From the NCBI GenBank assembly GCA_016235455.1, contig JACRKZ010000103.1, positions 1-32,478 on the forward strand: a stretch of 32,478 nt of DNA, given 5' to 3'. Below the pieces are notes generated by a model. That model was not told the origin of the DNA. It was given only the letters and a program-made list of their open reading frames with translations, and made no database searches. Below are positions 7,890-16,642 of the stretch, one piece after another (within the stretch, counting starts at the first letter, position 1; each line of letters starts with the position of its first letter). Origin of the DNA: Armatimonadota bacterium (GTDB taxonomy: Bacteria > Armatimonadota > UBA10988). Made by a program: the position numbers and the translations under genes.

Positions 7890-10664
7890 CTATTTCTCTT
7901 CGCCCACGTACGCCAGGCCCGTGCTCAGCGGCAACGCCGGCAGCAGGGGCAGGTTGGCCCGCGGCGTACCGGTCGGCCAGACACCGCGCAGACCCCAGTC
8001 GTAGGAGTAGCGCAGCGTGTTGTAATCGTTGTACAGCGTGGCGCCCGCGCCATTGACCGGATAGGCCCACTTGTCGGACCACTGGGCCACATCGGACAGC
8101 TCGGCCAGGTTGTTGACGGCCACCGCGCCGTTGACCTGCACCTGGTAGTTGTAGCGCTTGAGCCGCGCCAGCCGGTCGGCCGCGTTGGTCGTCGAGGCGT
8201 TGCCCGCGGTGCCGTCCTTGACGTCGGTCAGCAACTGCGCGCGCGCGTCGAACCAGTCGCCGGGAATGACGAAGAAGCTGCCGCGCTCGGCATACATCAG
8301 CGCGCTGACCGTCATCGTCACACCGGGGTTGAGCGTGCCGCCGTTGTTGCGCTCGACCTTCAGGTTCTTGAGCAGCACATCGCTCTGGCTGCCGCCCTGA
8401 CCGTTGGCCTGCAGGCCGGCCTGCACGGTCAGCCAGTTGGGTCGGCCGTTAGCGGCCCAAGCCACGGCGCCCATGGCCCAGGTGTCGGGCATGTACTCCT
8501 GCGTGCCCTGGCCGCCGGCGTTGGGCAGGTACAGCGCCCGCGCCAAGTTGGCCAGGTCAGCGAAGAAGGTCGGCGTCTGGCATGCCTGCTGGCCGGGCAC
8601 TTGCGGGCTGCCCGTGCCGTCGGGGCTCAACAGCCACGGCCCCGCCGCAGCGTAGGGCTGGCCCAGCTGGGCTCGGTTGTTGTGGAACAGCACCGAGGCG
8701 CGCGCCGCCAGGCCGTCGTTCTGGTCACCGTCCACCGCCTCGGCCAGCACCTGCAGGTTGGCGGTGTTGGCGTCGGTGGGCAGTTCGATACCGACCGTCT
8801 GGGTGCCGGCGGCGTCGAGCCGATAGTGCGCGTCCATGGGGCTGTTGCGCGGCGAGTCGAAGGACCCGGGCGTCAGGCCCGACAGGGGGCCCGGCGCGTA
8901 GACGGTCGGGTTGAGCACCACATGGTCACGCGCCAGCAGGGCGATGCGCGTGTTGTCCGGCCCGTTGGGGTTGGCCACCGCACCGTAGTCGCTGGGCCGC
9001 AGCAGCGAGCCCTCGATGTAGATGCTGCCGCGGCTGACCACGGTCAGATGGTAGTCGAGCGCGGCGGAGCTGACCGGCAGCCGGCCACGGATGCGCACGT
9101 TGCCATCGGCCATGACCAGGCCGTTGTCAGCCAGCGGGCTGGTGGTCGGCACATCGCTCGTGCCGGTCCAGGCCGGTCGCGTGTAGGTACCGGTCTTGGC
9201 CGGCCAACGGAAGGCCAGCGTGGTCGAACCGCTGAGCTGACCGGTGGTCAGGTTGGTCCAGGTGCTGCCGTCGGTGCGCGTGATGACGATGGCCGGCCCG
9301 GCTGGTCCGCTGGGGAAGGTGTAGCTGTCGTACAGGTCGATGATCGCGCCGTTGGGCACATAGCGTCGGCCGCCCCAGTTCTCAGGCGCCAGCCAGGCCT
9401 GCCGCGCGCCGTCGAGGTTGTCGCGCTGGGCCGTGTTGTCGAGATAGATGCCGCGGCCATAGCCGAGCTCGCCGGAATTGACCGTGGTGCTCACGCCGCC
9501 GGGCGTCACCGTCACGTTGTCACCCGAGTAGCGGGTCAGCCGTTCAAAGCGCGAAACGCCCGTGGCCGGCTCGGCGGCATCCAGATCCGGCGCCTCCAGG
9601 CGCGGCGCGCCCAGCGCCACGCGCAGGCCGGTGCCGGTGGCATTGGTGGTGGGGTCCCAGGCGGTGGGCAGGCCGGCGGTGTTGCTGACCAGCAGCTCGG
9701 TGTTGCCCGCGGTCTGGGCGGCGGTGAGCTGGCGGCGCACGGCGCCCGACACCTCGAGGCTGTCGTTCCAGGCGTTGCCCGTCGTCACGATGCGCACCGG
9801 CGGATGGACATCCAGGTCCAGGTTCGAGCGCACCGGCCCGTCAAGATAGAGCGGCAGGAAGTCGTTGGCGCCGGTCGCGGTCCAAACGCCGCCGGCGGCC
9901 GCGGAGCGGTTGCTGGCCGAGACGGTGCCGTCGCCGTTGATGTCCACTCCGGGCACGCCCAGCGGCGCGGCCGCGGCGCGGCGGGTGCGGTCGTGGACGA
10001 ACAGCAGATAGTTCTGGATGCCGATGGGCTTGTAAGCCACGAGCTGGTCAAACACGTTGGTGTTGGCGCCCGGCCGGCCGATGGCGGTGATCTTGATGGC
10101 CTTGGACTCGGGGTTGGCCGGGTTGGGCGCGTACTCGATGCGCAGCAGGAAGTGATCGTGCGGCGCGGTGATTTCGCTGTTCTCCACCGGCATGTTCTTG
10201 TCGGGGTCGGTGAAGTCCTGGCTCGGATCGACGGTCGGGTTCTGGCTCGGCGCGTCGGGGTCCATGGCGAAGCGGAACTTGACGTAGTACGGCGCGCCCG
10301 ACGCCACGGGATCCCAGCCGCGCAGCTTCTCGAACGAGTCGTAGGTGTTGTCGTAGGCCTGCTGCGTGAAGGCGGGATTGGCCGGCGTGAGGTAGTCCGC
10401 CAGCGCCGGGCGCCAGTCGGCGCCTTCGGTGGCCGAGGTCAGCATCTCGTCGGCATACCGGATGCCCGCCAAGGCCAACGAGTGGGCGTGCGCGGACGCT
10501 TCGTCGCGCTCGGTGTCACGCGCGCTGCCAGCCACCACGGCGACCACGGAGGCCGCAAGCATGGCCAGCATCAGCAGCACGATCACCGCCAGCAGCAGCG
10601 CCTGACCGGCGCTGCGCCGTCGCCGACCCATCGTCATTTGCCTCATGGCTCGCCCTCGTCTCAT
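7890..10664 (-). CDS. PilX/GspK-like large pseudopilin-type protein
   Basis: About 924 residues. The N-terminus is a short basic stretch (GRRRRSAG) followed by QALLLAVIVLLMLAML, a membrane helix, and then a helical region rich in Ala and Glu (ARDTERDEASAHAHSLALAG). This is the arrangement of PilX_N and GspK proteins. The usual Glu at position +5 is absent, as in GspK. The large extracytoplasmic head is beta-rich and far longer than typical PilX (about 200 aa) or GspK (about 300 aa). It contains a dockerin-like calcium loop, VDINGDGTVS, near residue 240. Verru_Chthon cassette protein A is another family with this large-pseudopilin style and is an alternative. The start is uncertain: ATG 10664 has GGGGAG six bases upstream, while ATG 10646 has GAGGGCG. 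The gene ends 16 bases before the next start, so it is probably co-transcribed and tip-associated. Confidence 0.88.
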   Translation of the reverse strand: MRRGRAMRQMTMGRRRRSAGQALLLAVIVLLMLAMLAASVVAVVAGSARDTERDEASAHAHSLALAGIRYADEMLTSATEGADWRPALADYLTPANPAFTQQAYDNTYDSFEKLRGWDPVASGAPYYVKFRFAMDPDAPSQNPTVDPSQDFTDPDKNMPVENSEITAPHDHFLLRIEYAPNPANPESKAIKITAIGRPGANTNVFDQLVAYKPIGIQNYLLFVHDRTRRAAAAPLGVPGVDINGDGTVSASNRSAAAGGVWTATGANDFLPLYLDGPVRSNLDLDVHPPVRIVTTGNAWNDSLEVSGAVRRQLTAAQTAGNTELLVSNTAGLPTAWDPTTNATGTGLRVALGAPRLEAPDLDAAEPATGVSRFERLTRYSGDNVTVTPGGVSTTVNSGELGYGRGIYLDNTAQRDNLDGARQAWLAPENWGGRRYVPNGAIIDLYDSYTFPSGPAGPAIVITRTDGSTWTNLTTGQLSGSTTLAFRWPAKTGTYTRPAWTGTSDVPTTSPLADNGLVMADGNVRIRGRLPVSSAALDYHLTVVSRGSIYIEGSLLRPSDYGAVANPNGPDNTRIALLARDHVVLNPTVYAPGPLSGLTPGSFDSPRNSPMDAHYRLDAAGTQTVGIELPTDANTANLQVLAEAVDGDQNDGLAARASVLFHNNRAQLGQPYAAAGPWLLSPDGTGSPQVPGQQACQTPTFFADLANLARALYLPNAGGQGTQEYMPDTWAMGAVAWAANGRPNWLTVQAGLQANGQGGSQSDVLLKNLKVERNNGGTLNPGVTMTVSALMYAERGSFFVIPGDWFDARAQLLTDVKDGTAGNASTTNAADRLARLKRYNYQVQVNGAVAVNNLAELSDVAQWSDKWAYPVNGAGATLYNDYNTLRYSYDWGLRGVWPTGTPRANLPLLPALPLSTGLAYVGEEK

Positions 10665-10773
10665 CACGGGCTCCCCGCCGGTCGCGGCTGTGTGGCCGCC
10701 CGGCTCCCAGGTTGTTCCCGCTCCAGCGCGCCGCTAAGCAGCGCGTCATTTGGCCAGAATGTAACCAGGCCGC

Positions 10774-12930
10774 CTATTTCGCTCCGACGGTCAGCCGCTG
10801 CTGCACCGTCACCCGGCGCCGAGCACCGGTGGGCCGCTCGCTGGTCGGCACCGAGGCGTCCGCCGGATCGCCCACGGCCTCGGTCAGGCCGTGCGTCGAG
10901 TCCGCCGGTACGTCCAGGGTCAGGTTGAGCACGAGCGACTCCTGCGAGCGGTAGGTCATTTCGACCACATCGCGGTTGGAGTCGTTGCCGGCCAGCATCT
11001 GCAGCACGGTGGGCAGATTGTTGCGATACTCATAGGTCACATGGATGACGGTCCGCACGGGCACGCCGCCGATGGTCTCGTTGTCCGTGTCTTGGGGCGG
11101 GTTGTAACCGTCGCGCGCGGCGACCGCGTCGCCCGAGAGCTGCGGATCATAGAAGACCAGCTTGCCCGACCCGGGATCGCAGTAGCACTGGAAGGGACGC
11201 AGCGCCGGCGGCGCGCCCGGCGCCACCGATTCCACCACCTGGTAGCTGCGGCTGGCCAACGGCTGCCCCGTCAGGTTGGCGGCCGGCCGCTTCTCCACGA
11301 CCACATGCAGGCTGCCGAGCACCAGCGACATGTTGATCTGCGCCAGCGACAGGTTGGGCAGGCCCAGCGCGCCGGTCTGCAGCCGCTCGGGTCGGAAGGC
11401 CGAGAGCGTGTAGCCGGTCCACACGCTGCGGTTGGTACCGTTGTCGTTGACCACGTAATGGTCGTCGATGACGAACCCGTTGCTGCCGGCGTTGCCGCCC
11501 TGGCACAGCGGCAGCGACTGCCAGACCGCGGCCGGCGCGGGGCTGCCGGCGGCAAACAGCGGCGGGGCCGGCACCGTGCCCTGGTGGTCGTGATTGTTCA
11601 GCGCGACGACCGCGGCGTTGCTGCCATCACCCGAGGGGCAGATGAAGTCCTCCTGCGGGAAGGTGGTCAACACCTCGCCGGTCGACCAGTCGATGCCACA
11701 GGCCATCTCGCCGCTACCCACCGCGGGCGAGCCGGCCGGCGCCGTGCCGGGCGCCGTGCCGAAGACGCGCTTGGGGTAGTCGGTCACGTCGTAGACGGGG
11801 ATGGCCACGCCGCCGACGGCGGTCGGCATGCGGTAGAGGATGACGTGCCCGACGGTCAGCGAGGCCGGATCCTGGTCCAGCGACAGGAAGTAGTTGAGTT
11901 CCAGCGGGCCGGCGCCATCGCGCACGTCCTGCACCCGGAACATGCCGATCAGCGGCTTGGCCCCCGTGGAGGTGGCCACCACGCCGGTGGCCGGCGCGGT
12001 CCACAGCGCGTCGCTGGTGCGCTGATAGGGCTCCTGCCAGCGGCGCAGCGTACCGTGGTAGGCGCCGAACGAGCGGTTCGGCGTCAGCTGCTCCTGGTCC
12101 AGGCGATAGGGCAGGAACTGCGCCTCGCGCACATCGGTGCCAGCCTCCGTGATGGGACTGATGCCCAGCATTGCCGAGGCGTGGGTGTAGGTGTCCGGCG
12201 TGCCGGTCGGCTGCGCCTCGGGCGAGCGCATGATGCGCTCTGCGGCCGTGGCCGGCGCGGCGGCGTAGCTGCGGTCGGTGTTGGCCACCAGCCAGTCGAA
12301 GGCGCGGCCTTGGTCGAACAGCAGCGGCCACACGGTGGGCCCGAAGCTCTGCAGCGAGCCGCCGCCGGTCAGGCGCAGGCGCCGCACGGCATAGCCGTAG
12401 AGGTCGTCGGGCGAGGTGACCGACAGCGTCTGACCGCCCTGGTTCTCGCTGAACGGCTGGTAGTAGGAGACCGCGCGAAACACCCGGCGCGGGTTCTTCA
12501 TGGGGTCATAGGGCTGCGTGACGTCGCCGCGCATGACCCAGTAGGTGACCACCATGGGCCGACCGGTGCTGTCGGTGGCCGGCTGCACCGGCGACAGCAC
12601 CTTGCCGCGGTTGTCCACCGCCGCCGGCACGAAGCTGACGCGCTCGGGCTGCGCGGTGTGCCACTTGGAGTTGTTGCCCGCCGTGGCGCCCGTGGGCAGG
12701 TCGAAGGTGCCGAGGTTGGAGTAGACCTTGACCGCGGTGCGCAGCTCGCCGGCCATGCGGTCGACGACCTGCTGCGCGGTGGCCTGGGCCTCACGCTCCG
12801 CGCGGCCGATACTGAGCACTTCGATGCCCATGAGCAACGGCTTGAAGATCATGCCCAGCAGGATCGCCAGGATGGCCACGGCGACCAGAATCTCGACCAG
12901 GGTGAAGGCTCTCGCGCGCTGTCTCGGCAT
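10774..12930 (-). CDS. PilW/GspJ-like prepilin with very large head domain
   Basis: The N-terminus MPRQRARA-FTLVEILVAVAILAIL is a class III prepilin signal: basic leader, Glu at +5 and a hydrophobic helix. Cleavage here would follow Ala rather than the canonical Gly, which is unusual but tolerated in some prepilins. The helix continues into an amphipathic stretch with QQVVDRMAGELRTAV, the pattern of PilW/GspJ minor pseudopilins. The 718-residue product is two to three times longer than usual family members, the excess being a beta-rich head. ATG 12930 is preferred because GGGAG lies seven bases upstream; an in-frame ATG at 12945 would overlap the previous stop as ATGA. About 109 bases separate this gene from the next one downstream, and nothing convincing is seen in that gap beyond an imperfect hairpin near 10726-10745. 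Confidence 0.92.
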   Translation of the reverse strand: MPRQRARAFTLVEILVAVAILAILLGMIFKPLLMGIEVLSIGRAEREAQATAQQVVDRMAGELRTAVKVYSNLGTFDLPTGATAGNNSKWHTAQPERVSFVPAAVDNRGKVLSPVQPATDSTGRPMVVTYWVMRGDVTQPYDPMKNPRRVFRAVSYYQPFSENQGGQTLSVTSPDDLYGYAVRRLRLTGGGSLQSFGPTVWPLLFDQGRAFDWLVANTDRSYAAAPATAAERIMRSPEAQPTGTPDTYTHASAMLGISPITEAGTDVREAQFLPYRLDQEQLTPNRSFGAYHGTLRRWQEPYQRTSDALWTAPATGVVATSTGAKPLIGMFRVQDVRDGAGPLELNYFLSLDQDPASLTVGHVILYRMPTAVGGVAIPVYDVTDYPKRVFGTAPGTAPAGSPAVGSGEMACGIDWSTGEVLTTFPQEDFICPSGDGSNAAVVALNNHDHQGTVPAPPLFAAGSPAPAAVWQSLPLCQGGNAGSNGFVIDDHYVVNDNGTNRSVWTGYTLSAFRPERLQTGALGLPNLSLAQINMSLVLGSLHVVVEKRPAANLTGQPLASRSYQVVESVAPGAPPALRPFQCYCDPGSGKLVFYDPQLSGDAVAARDGYNPPQDTDNETIGGVPVRTVIHVTYEYRNNLPTVLQMLAGNDSNRDVVEMTYRSQESLVLNLTLDVPADSTHGLTEAVGDPADASVPTSERPTGARRRVTVQQRLTVGAK

Positions 12931-12941
12931 GGTCGTCTCCC

Positions 12942-13853
12942 TCATCCCCGCGGGGCGCGCAGCTCGGCGCGCGGCGGCGCCCAGCCGCTGTTGTCCGGCG
13001 CCGGCACGACGGCCGCATGGCCGTCGGCGAACAGGACGATGTCGACGCCCCAGGCAGCCTTGTTGTACTGCGGCGCGGGCACCGTCTGCTTGGTGCGGAA
13101 CGCCGTGGACCAGGTGACCACGGTGTCACTGGCCGGCAGGTAGCGGCTCGACGGATCGTCGGTGCCCACGCGCGACAGCTGGCGGCGGTAGTAGGTGCCG
13201 TTGCCAGGGTTGTCCACGGGCCAGGCGGAACTCGTCTTGCGCACCGGCTGGTAGCGCCACTCCCGAGTGAACGGATCCTGCATCATCCAGGAGCACCAGT
13301 TCTCGTTCAGGTCGTCCTGATAGTCGGCGAAGGCGGTAGTCACGGCGGTCGTGCTGTGCGCCGCCGGGTCGGCCAGGGCGGCGAACGCGCGGTACTTCTG
13401 GGCCGGCGTCAGCGGCGCGGTCTGCGAGCCGCCGGTGGCGTTGTTGTAGACCTCCAGCAGGCCGGCCTCGCTGTCCACGTCCATGCCCGGCACCCGGCCG
13501 CCGCCAGCGATAATCCAGGGCGCCTCGGGGTCGGGATAGCCGGCATCATGCAGGTAGCGGCTGCTCTGCAGGTAGTCGAGCATGACCAGCGTCCACAGGC
13601 CCGCGCCGTCGGGCACACCCACCTCGCCGGTCGGGTTGTACGGCGGCACATCGCCCCAGTCGGCGCGATAGACGCTCAGCGCGCGGGCCACGGCGTGCAG
13701 CCGGCCCATGGTCTCGCCGCGGTGCTGCGACACTTCCAGGCGTCGCACCGCGCCGACCACGATGCCCAGCAGCATGACCATGATGATGATGACTACCAGC
13801 AACTCGATCAGAGAGAAGCCCGACCGAGCGCCACAACGTCGTGTTGGTTTCAT
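12942..13853 (-). CDS. GspG/DUF1559-like prepilin
   Basis: A 303-residue prepilin-type protein. The leader MKPTRRCGARSG is followed by FSLIELLVVIIIMVMLLGIV: cleavage after Gly, Glu at +5 and one membrane helix. The following helix (GETMGRLHAVARALSVYRADWGD) and the aromatic, glycine-rich head match type II secretion pseudopilins of the GspG group. Near the C-terminus VLFADGHAAVVP resembles the terminal FADG motif of DUF1559-type pilins. The ATG overlaps the upstream gene's stop as ATGA, and GAGG lies eight bases upstream, so translational coupling is likely. It probably makes a pilus or pseudopilus subunit exposed outside the inner membrane. Which machine it serves cannot be told because no ATPase, secretin or prepilin peptidase gene lies in the window. 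Confidence 0.93.
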   Translation of the reverse strand: MKPTRRCGARSGFSLIELLVVIIIMVMLLGIVVGAVRRLEVSQHRGETMGRLHAVARALSVYRADWGDVPPYNPTGEVGVPDGAGLWTLVMLDYLQSSRYLHDAGYPDPEAPWIIAGGGRVPGMDVDSEAGLLEVYNNATGGSQTAPLTPAQKYRAFAALADPAAHSTTAVTTAFADYQDDLNENWCSWMMQDPFTREWRYQPVRKTSSAWPVDNPGNGTYYRRQLSRVGTDDPSSRYLPASDTVVTWSTAFRTKQTVPAPQYNKAAWGVDIVLFADGHAAVVPAPDNSGWAPPRAELRAPRG

Positions 13854-15619
13854 CGGTGTCGCCTCACCAGCCAATTGAGCTCGTAGAGCCGCTGCCGGGT
13901 ATCGCCAGCGGGCTGTCCGGTCACCACCGGCACCGACGGCCGCACCAGGTTCTGGTCGTTGTAGACCACCCGCACGGCCATCGACACGCCCTCGACCGTA
14001 TGCAGATAGGGTCGCACGTCGGCGCCCACGCCCAGCGTGCCGCCGGGTTCCAGCGGGCGTTGCAGCCGGATGGCATGACGCAGGGCGCCGGCCACGCCGG
14101 CATTGGCCTGCGGCGGCACCACGTGCGGTTCACCACTGACTGTCTTGTGCCCGGTGGGCGTGTTGTACTCGTAGCTCACCAGCACCGTGCGGCCGGCCTC
14201 GCTGGGCCGGAAGCGCAGTTCGCAGTAGCTGTCGACGGCGTTGACCACGACCGGCTCGACGACCATCGACTGCACGGGATAGTTGGCCAGCGAACCGCCG
14301 GCCAGGCTCTGCGCATCGGCGGCCAGGATGTAACTGGCCGGCGCGATGCTCGGCGCCACGGCCCAGTTGCCCTGCCGACGGAACCAGACCACGACCTCGT
14401 AGGTGCCGTCGGCCAGGCCGGTCAGGCCGGTGGCCAACTGCAGTGGCACGCGGCCGGACTTGGCCACATCGGGGGCCCACAGCGCCGTGTTGAGTGGGAT
14501 TTGCTGACCCGTCTGCCGGATGACCAGCAGCGGCTGGAAGGTGTCGTCCAGGTCGGTGGTGCGCAACTGCAGCATGCCGCCGGTGACCACGCCGCCCGCG
14601 GGCTGCAGCACGTTGCCGCCGGCGTCCATGGCCAGGGTGACCGTCTCGTGCAGCAGGCGCCAGTCGCGGGCCACGTACTCGAGCGAGATGTCCTCGCCGG
14701 CCAGGCTGGTGCTCATGCGCACATAGCCCAGATTGGCGCCGGAGTCGTCGAACGAGAAGCGGCCGCCGCCACCATGCGTCAGCGCCTGTCGCACGCTGAC
14801 CGAGCCGGGGATGACGTTGGCGTTGGTCAGCACCACCTCCTGGTACAGACTGGCCGGGGTGCCGGCGGTGGCGGCCAGCGCCGTGGTGCCGGCCGGCGCC
14901 TGGACCCAGGCGGCGCGGCCCTGGTTGTTGTAGGCGTAGCGCACGATGAGCTGGCGAGCGCGCGCGTCGAGTTCGAACAGCAGGCGGTCATTGGCCGGCT
15001 GCCGGGTGAACGAGTCGATGCCGCCATCAAGGAAGGCGAACACCGGGCGGTCCTGGTAGCCGCCCGCGGCCTGGGTGACGCGCAGGTCGGCCGGGTCCAC
15101 CTGGGTGAACTCGCGGAACGCCTCCACCACCGCGCCGGCCGTGGTGTCGATCGGTCCGAACAGCGTGTAGGTCGGCTCGGCGCCACTGCTCGTGCCACGC
15201 GGCACCAGGGCGCGCTCGCCGACCACCAGGCGGTTGGCGGCCAGGAAGCGGTAGAGCGCTTGCGGGTCGTTGACGTCCGTCCAGCCGTTGGGGCCAGCGA
15301 AGGCGGTGAAGTCATAGGGCCGATTGGCGTCGATCCCGGCGCCCAGGCGCAGGAACCCGAAATCGGGCTGCGCCGGGTCGGTCTGCGTGGGCAGGCCGGC
15401 GGGCAGGATGGCGTCGGGCAACCGGCTCTCGTCGGCGCGCAGTTCCTCCAGGCGAGCCTGGGCCATACGCACCGCGTCCGCTCGATCGCGGTTGGTGGTG
15501 ATGATGCCCAGGCTCTTGGGGAAGATGCGTAGCACCGCCAAGATGCCAATCACGAAGATCGCCATCGCGATCAGGACTTCGATCAGCGATAGACCGCTGT
15601 TCCGCCGCTTGTTCGCCAT
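13850..15619 (-). CDS. PilV/GspI-like prepilin with large head domain
   Basis: The leader MANKRRNSG and the segment LSLIEVLIAMAIFVIGILAV give a textbook prepilin peptidase site with Glu at +5. The next part (DAVRMAQARLEELRADES) is the helix typical of PilV and GspI proteins, where RxAQxxLEELR-like patterns are common. The product is 589 residues, against roughly 120-180 for usual family members. The extra length is a beta-rich head with no domain that I recognise. ATG 15619 is chosen because it puts the leader at its normal length; GGGAAGA lies just upstream. An in-frame upstream extension to 15685 would add a non-prepilin leader and is rejected. It overlaps the next gene by four bases. Confidence 0.92.
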   Translation of the reverse strand: MANKRRNSGLSLIEVLIAMAIFVIGILAVLRIFPKSLGIITTNRDRADAVRMAQARLEELRADESRLPDAILPAGLPTQTDPAQPDFGFLRLGAGIDANRPYDFTAFAGPNGWTDVNDPQALYRFLAANRLVVGERALVPRGTSSGAEPTYTLFGPIDTTAGAVVEAFREFTQVDPADLRVTQAAGGYQDRPVFAFLDGGIDSFTRQPANDRLLFELDARARQLIVRYAYNNQGRAAWVQAPAGTTALAATAGTPASLYQEVVLTNANVIPGSVSVRQALTHGGGGRFSFDDSGANLGYVRMSTSLAGEDISLEYVARDWRLLHETVTLAMDAGGNVLQPAGGVVTGGMLQLRTTDLDDTFQPLLVIRQTGQQIPLNTALWAPDVAKSGRVPLQLATGLTGLADGTYEVVVWFRRQGNWAVAPSIAPASYILAADAQSLAGGSLANYPVQSMVVEPVVVNAVDSYCELRFRPSEAGRTVLVSYEYNTPTGHKTVSGEPHVVPPQANAGVAGALRHAIRLQRPLEPGGTLGVGADVRPYLHTVEGVSMAVRVVYNDQNLVRPSVPVVTGQPAGDTRQRLYELNWLVRRHR

Positions 15620-15681
15620 CGTCGTCTTCCCAACGACCCGCCCAGGCCAGCCGCGAGGCTGACGCGGTCGATGCCGCACTG

Positions 15682-15701
15682 CCACTGGCCGTGGCCAGTG
15701 G
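15682..15701 (-). terminator. Intercistronic hairpin after the first pilin gene, possible attenuator or mRNA stabiliser
   Basis: Stem ccactggc (15682-15689) pairs perfectly with gccagtgg (15694-15701) around a four-base loop. It begins six bases beyond the TAG stop of the first pilin gene. No T-tract follows on the minus strand, so full intrinsic termination is unlikely. A partial stop or a 3-prime stabilising structure that raises expression of the first gene is an inference. Confidence 0.4.
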
Positions 15702-15707
15702 GCCGGT

Positions 15708-16466
15708 CTACTGGTTGGCCAACTCGGGTTGGGTGGCCCACTTGTAGCTCTTGGTCGGGGTGATGTTCCCCGAGCCGCCCAGGCGCAAGATCAGGCACAG
15801 TTCCTTGCCGGGCTCTTCGTGGTCGCGGCAGACTGTCACGACCGTGCTGTCGGGCGCGTAGAGATTGGCCAGCATCTTGTCGTTGCGGGTTCGCGCGGCG
15901 GGCGGTGCGGTCAACAACGTCGGTTCCCCGTTGTTCACGCCATAGCCGTAGTAGTTGTAGTAATCGTCGTAAGTGCTGGAGGTGAAATTGGCGTCGCCGG
16001 TCACGGTCAGCGCTTCCTCATCCACCGTGCCGTTGTACTGCACCGGCGTCTCGGCACTGGCCCGCGGCGCGAGATATCGGCTGGCCCCGTCCTCCTCGGG
16101 GCAGATGAAGGTCACCTGCTCCTGGACGTAGTTGGGGTACAGCGCGCCCAGACGGCTCTTGCGGCCCGAGAGAGTGTCGAATGTCTTGTAGGCGACCGTG
16201 CCGGGCGACAGGCCGGCGATGTCCTTCAGACCGTTCTGAACAGCTGCCGAGCAGCCCAGCGGATAGGCCTTGAAGTCCTGCTTGTACTGCTTGAGCCCCA
16301 GGCCCAGCTGGTGCATGTTGGCCTTGCAGGCCGCCAGTCGCGCCTTGCGCTGCGCCGTGTGGATGACCGGCAGCAGGATCGCCGCCAGCACCGCGATGAT
16401 GGCAATGACGACCAGCATCTCCACGAGGGTGAAGCCGCGCCGTCCGCCGAACCGGATTTTCATCAT
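15708..16466 (-). CDS. DUF1559/GspG-like prepilin, first gene of the pseudopilin cassette
   Basis: A 252-residue prepilin. Leader MMKIRFGGRRG precedes FTLVEMLVVIAIIAVLAAIL, with Gly before the cleavage site and Glu at +5. The helix continues with LAACKANMHQLGLGLKQYKQDF, the pattern of GspG and DUF1559 pilins, followed by a compact head. A CRDHEEPG segment near the C-terminus sits where DUF1559 proteins have their His-containing motif. ATG 16466 is selected because GGGAGG lies six bases upstream; 16463 is equally in frame. The size is ordinary for a major or core pseudopilin, unlike the larger genes that follow. It is the promoter-proximal gene of the cassette and is separated from the next gene by a hairpin, so it may be the more abundant subunit. 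No convincing -35/-10 pair was found in 16467-16560. Confidence 0.93.
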   Translation of the reverse strand: MMKIRFGGRRGFTLVEMLVVIAIIAVLAAILLPVIHTAQRKARLAACKANMHQLGLGLKQYKQDFKAYPLGCSAAVQNGLKDIAGLSPGTVAYKTFDTLSGRKSRLGALYPNYVQEQVTFICPEEDGASRYLAPRASAETPVQYNGTVDEEALTVTGDANFTSSTYDDYYNYYGYGVNNGEPTLLTAPPAARTRNDKMLANLYAPDSTVVTVCRDHEEPGKELCLILRLGGSGNITPTKSYKWATQPELANQ

Positions 16467-16560
16467 GACATGCCTCCCTAGCCCGCGTCGGCCGGGATGA
16501 AGGCGGCCTGATCGCCGCCGCTCACTACATCGTTTTCCCAACCGCCCACAGCACTAAACA

Positions 16561-16590
16561 ACCCGCCGGCTTGGTCTTGCCCCGGCGGGT
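16561..16590 (-). terminator. Terminator-like hairpin after the histidine kinase gene
   Basis: Left arm acccgccgg (16561-16569) and right arm ccggcgggt (16582-16590) form a perfect nine-base stem around a twelve-base loop. On the minus strand the stem is followed by TGTTTAG, a weak T-rich tail. It lies 52 bases past the kinase stop and separates that gene from the pilin cassette. Confidence 0.6.
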
Positions 16591-16642
16591 CTCATCTCGT
16601 GTTACACCACGCTTAACAGGTGATCCTGGCCCGCGCTCTCTC

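Noticed and set aside
10726..10746. Terminator in the gap between the PilW-like and PilX-like genes
   Set aside because: The gcgc-rich stem is imperfect and has no T-tract; the two genes are more likely co-transcribed.
7500..15532. Long plus-strand open frames of 1142, 750 and 563 residues opposite the pilin genes
   Set aside because: The minus strand has prepilin leaders, ribosome sites and stop-start overlaps. The plus-strand products show only the arginine/glycine-rich composition of antisense frames.
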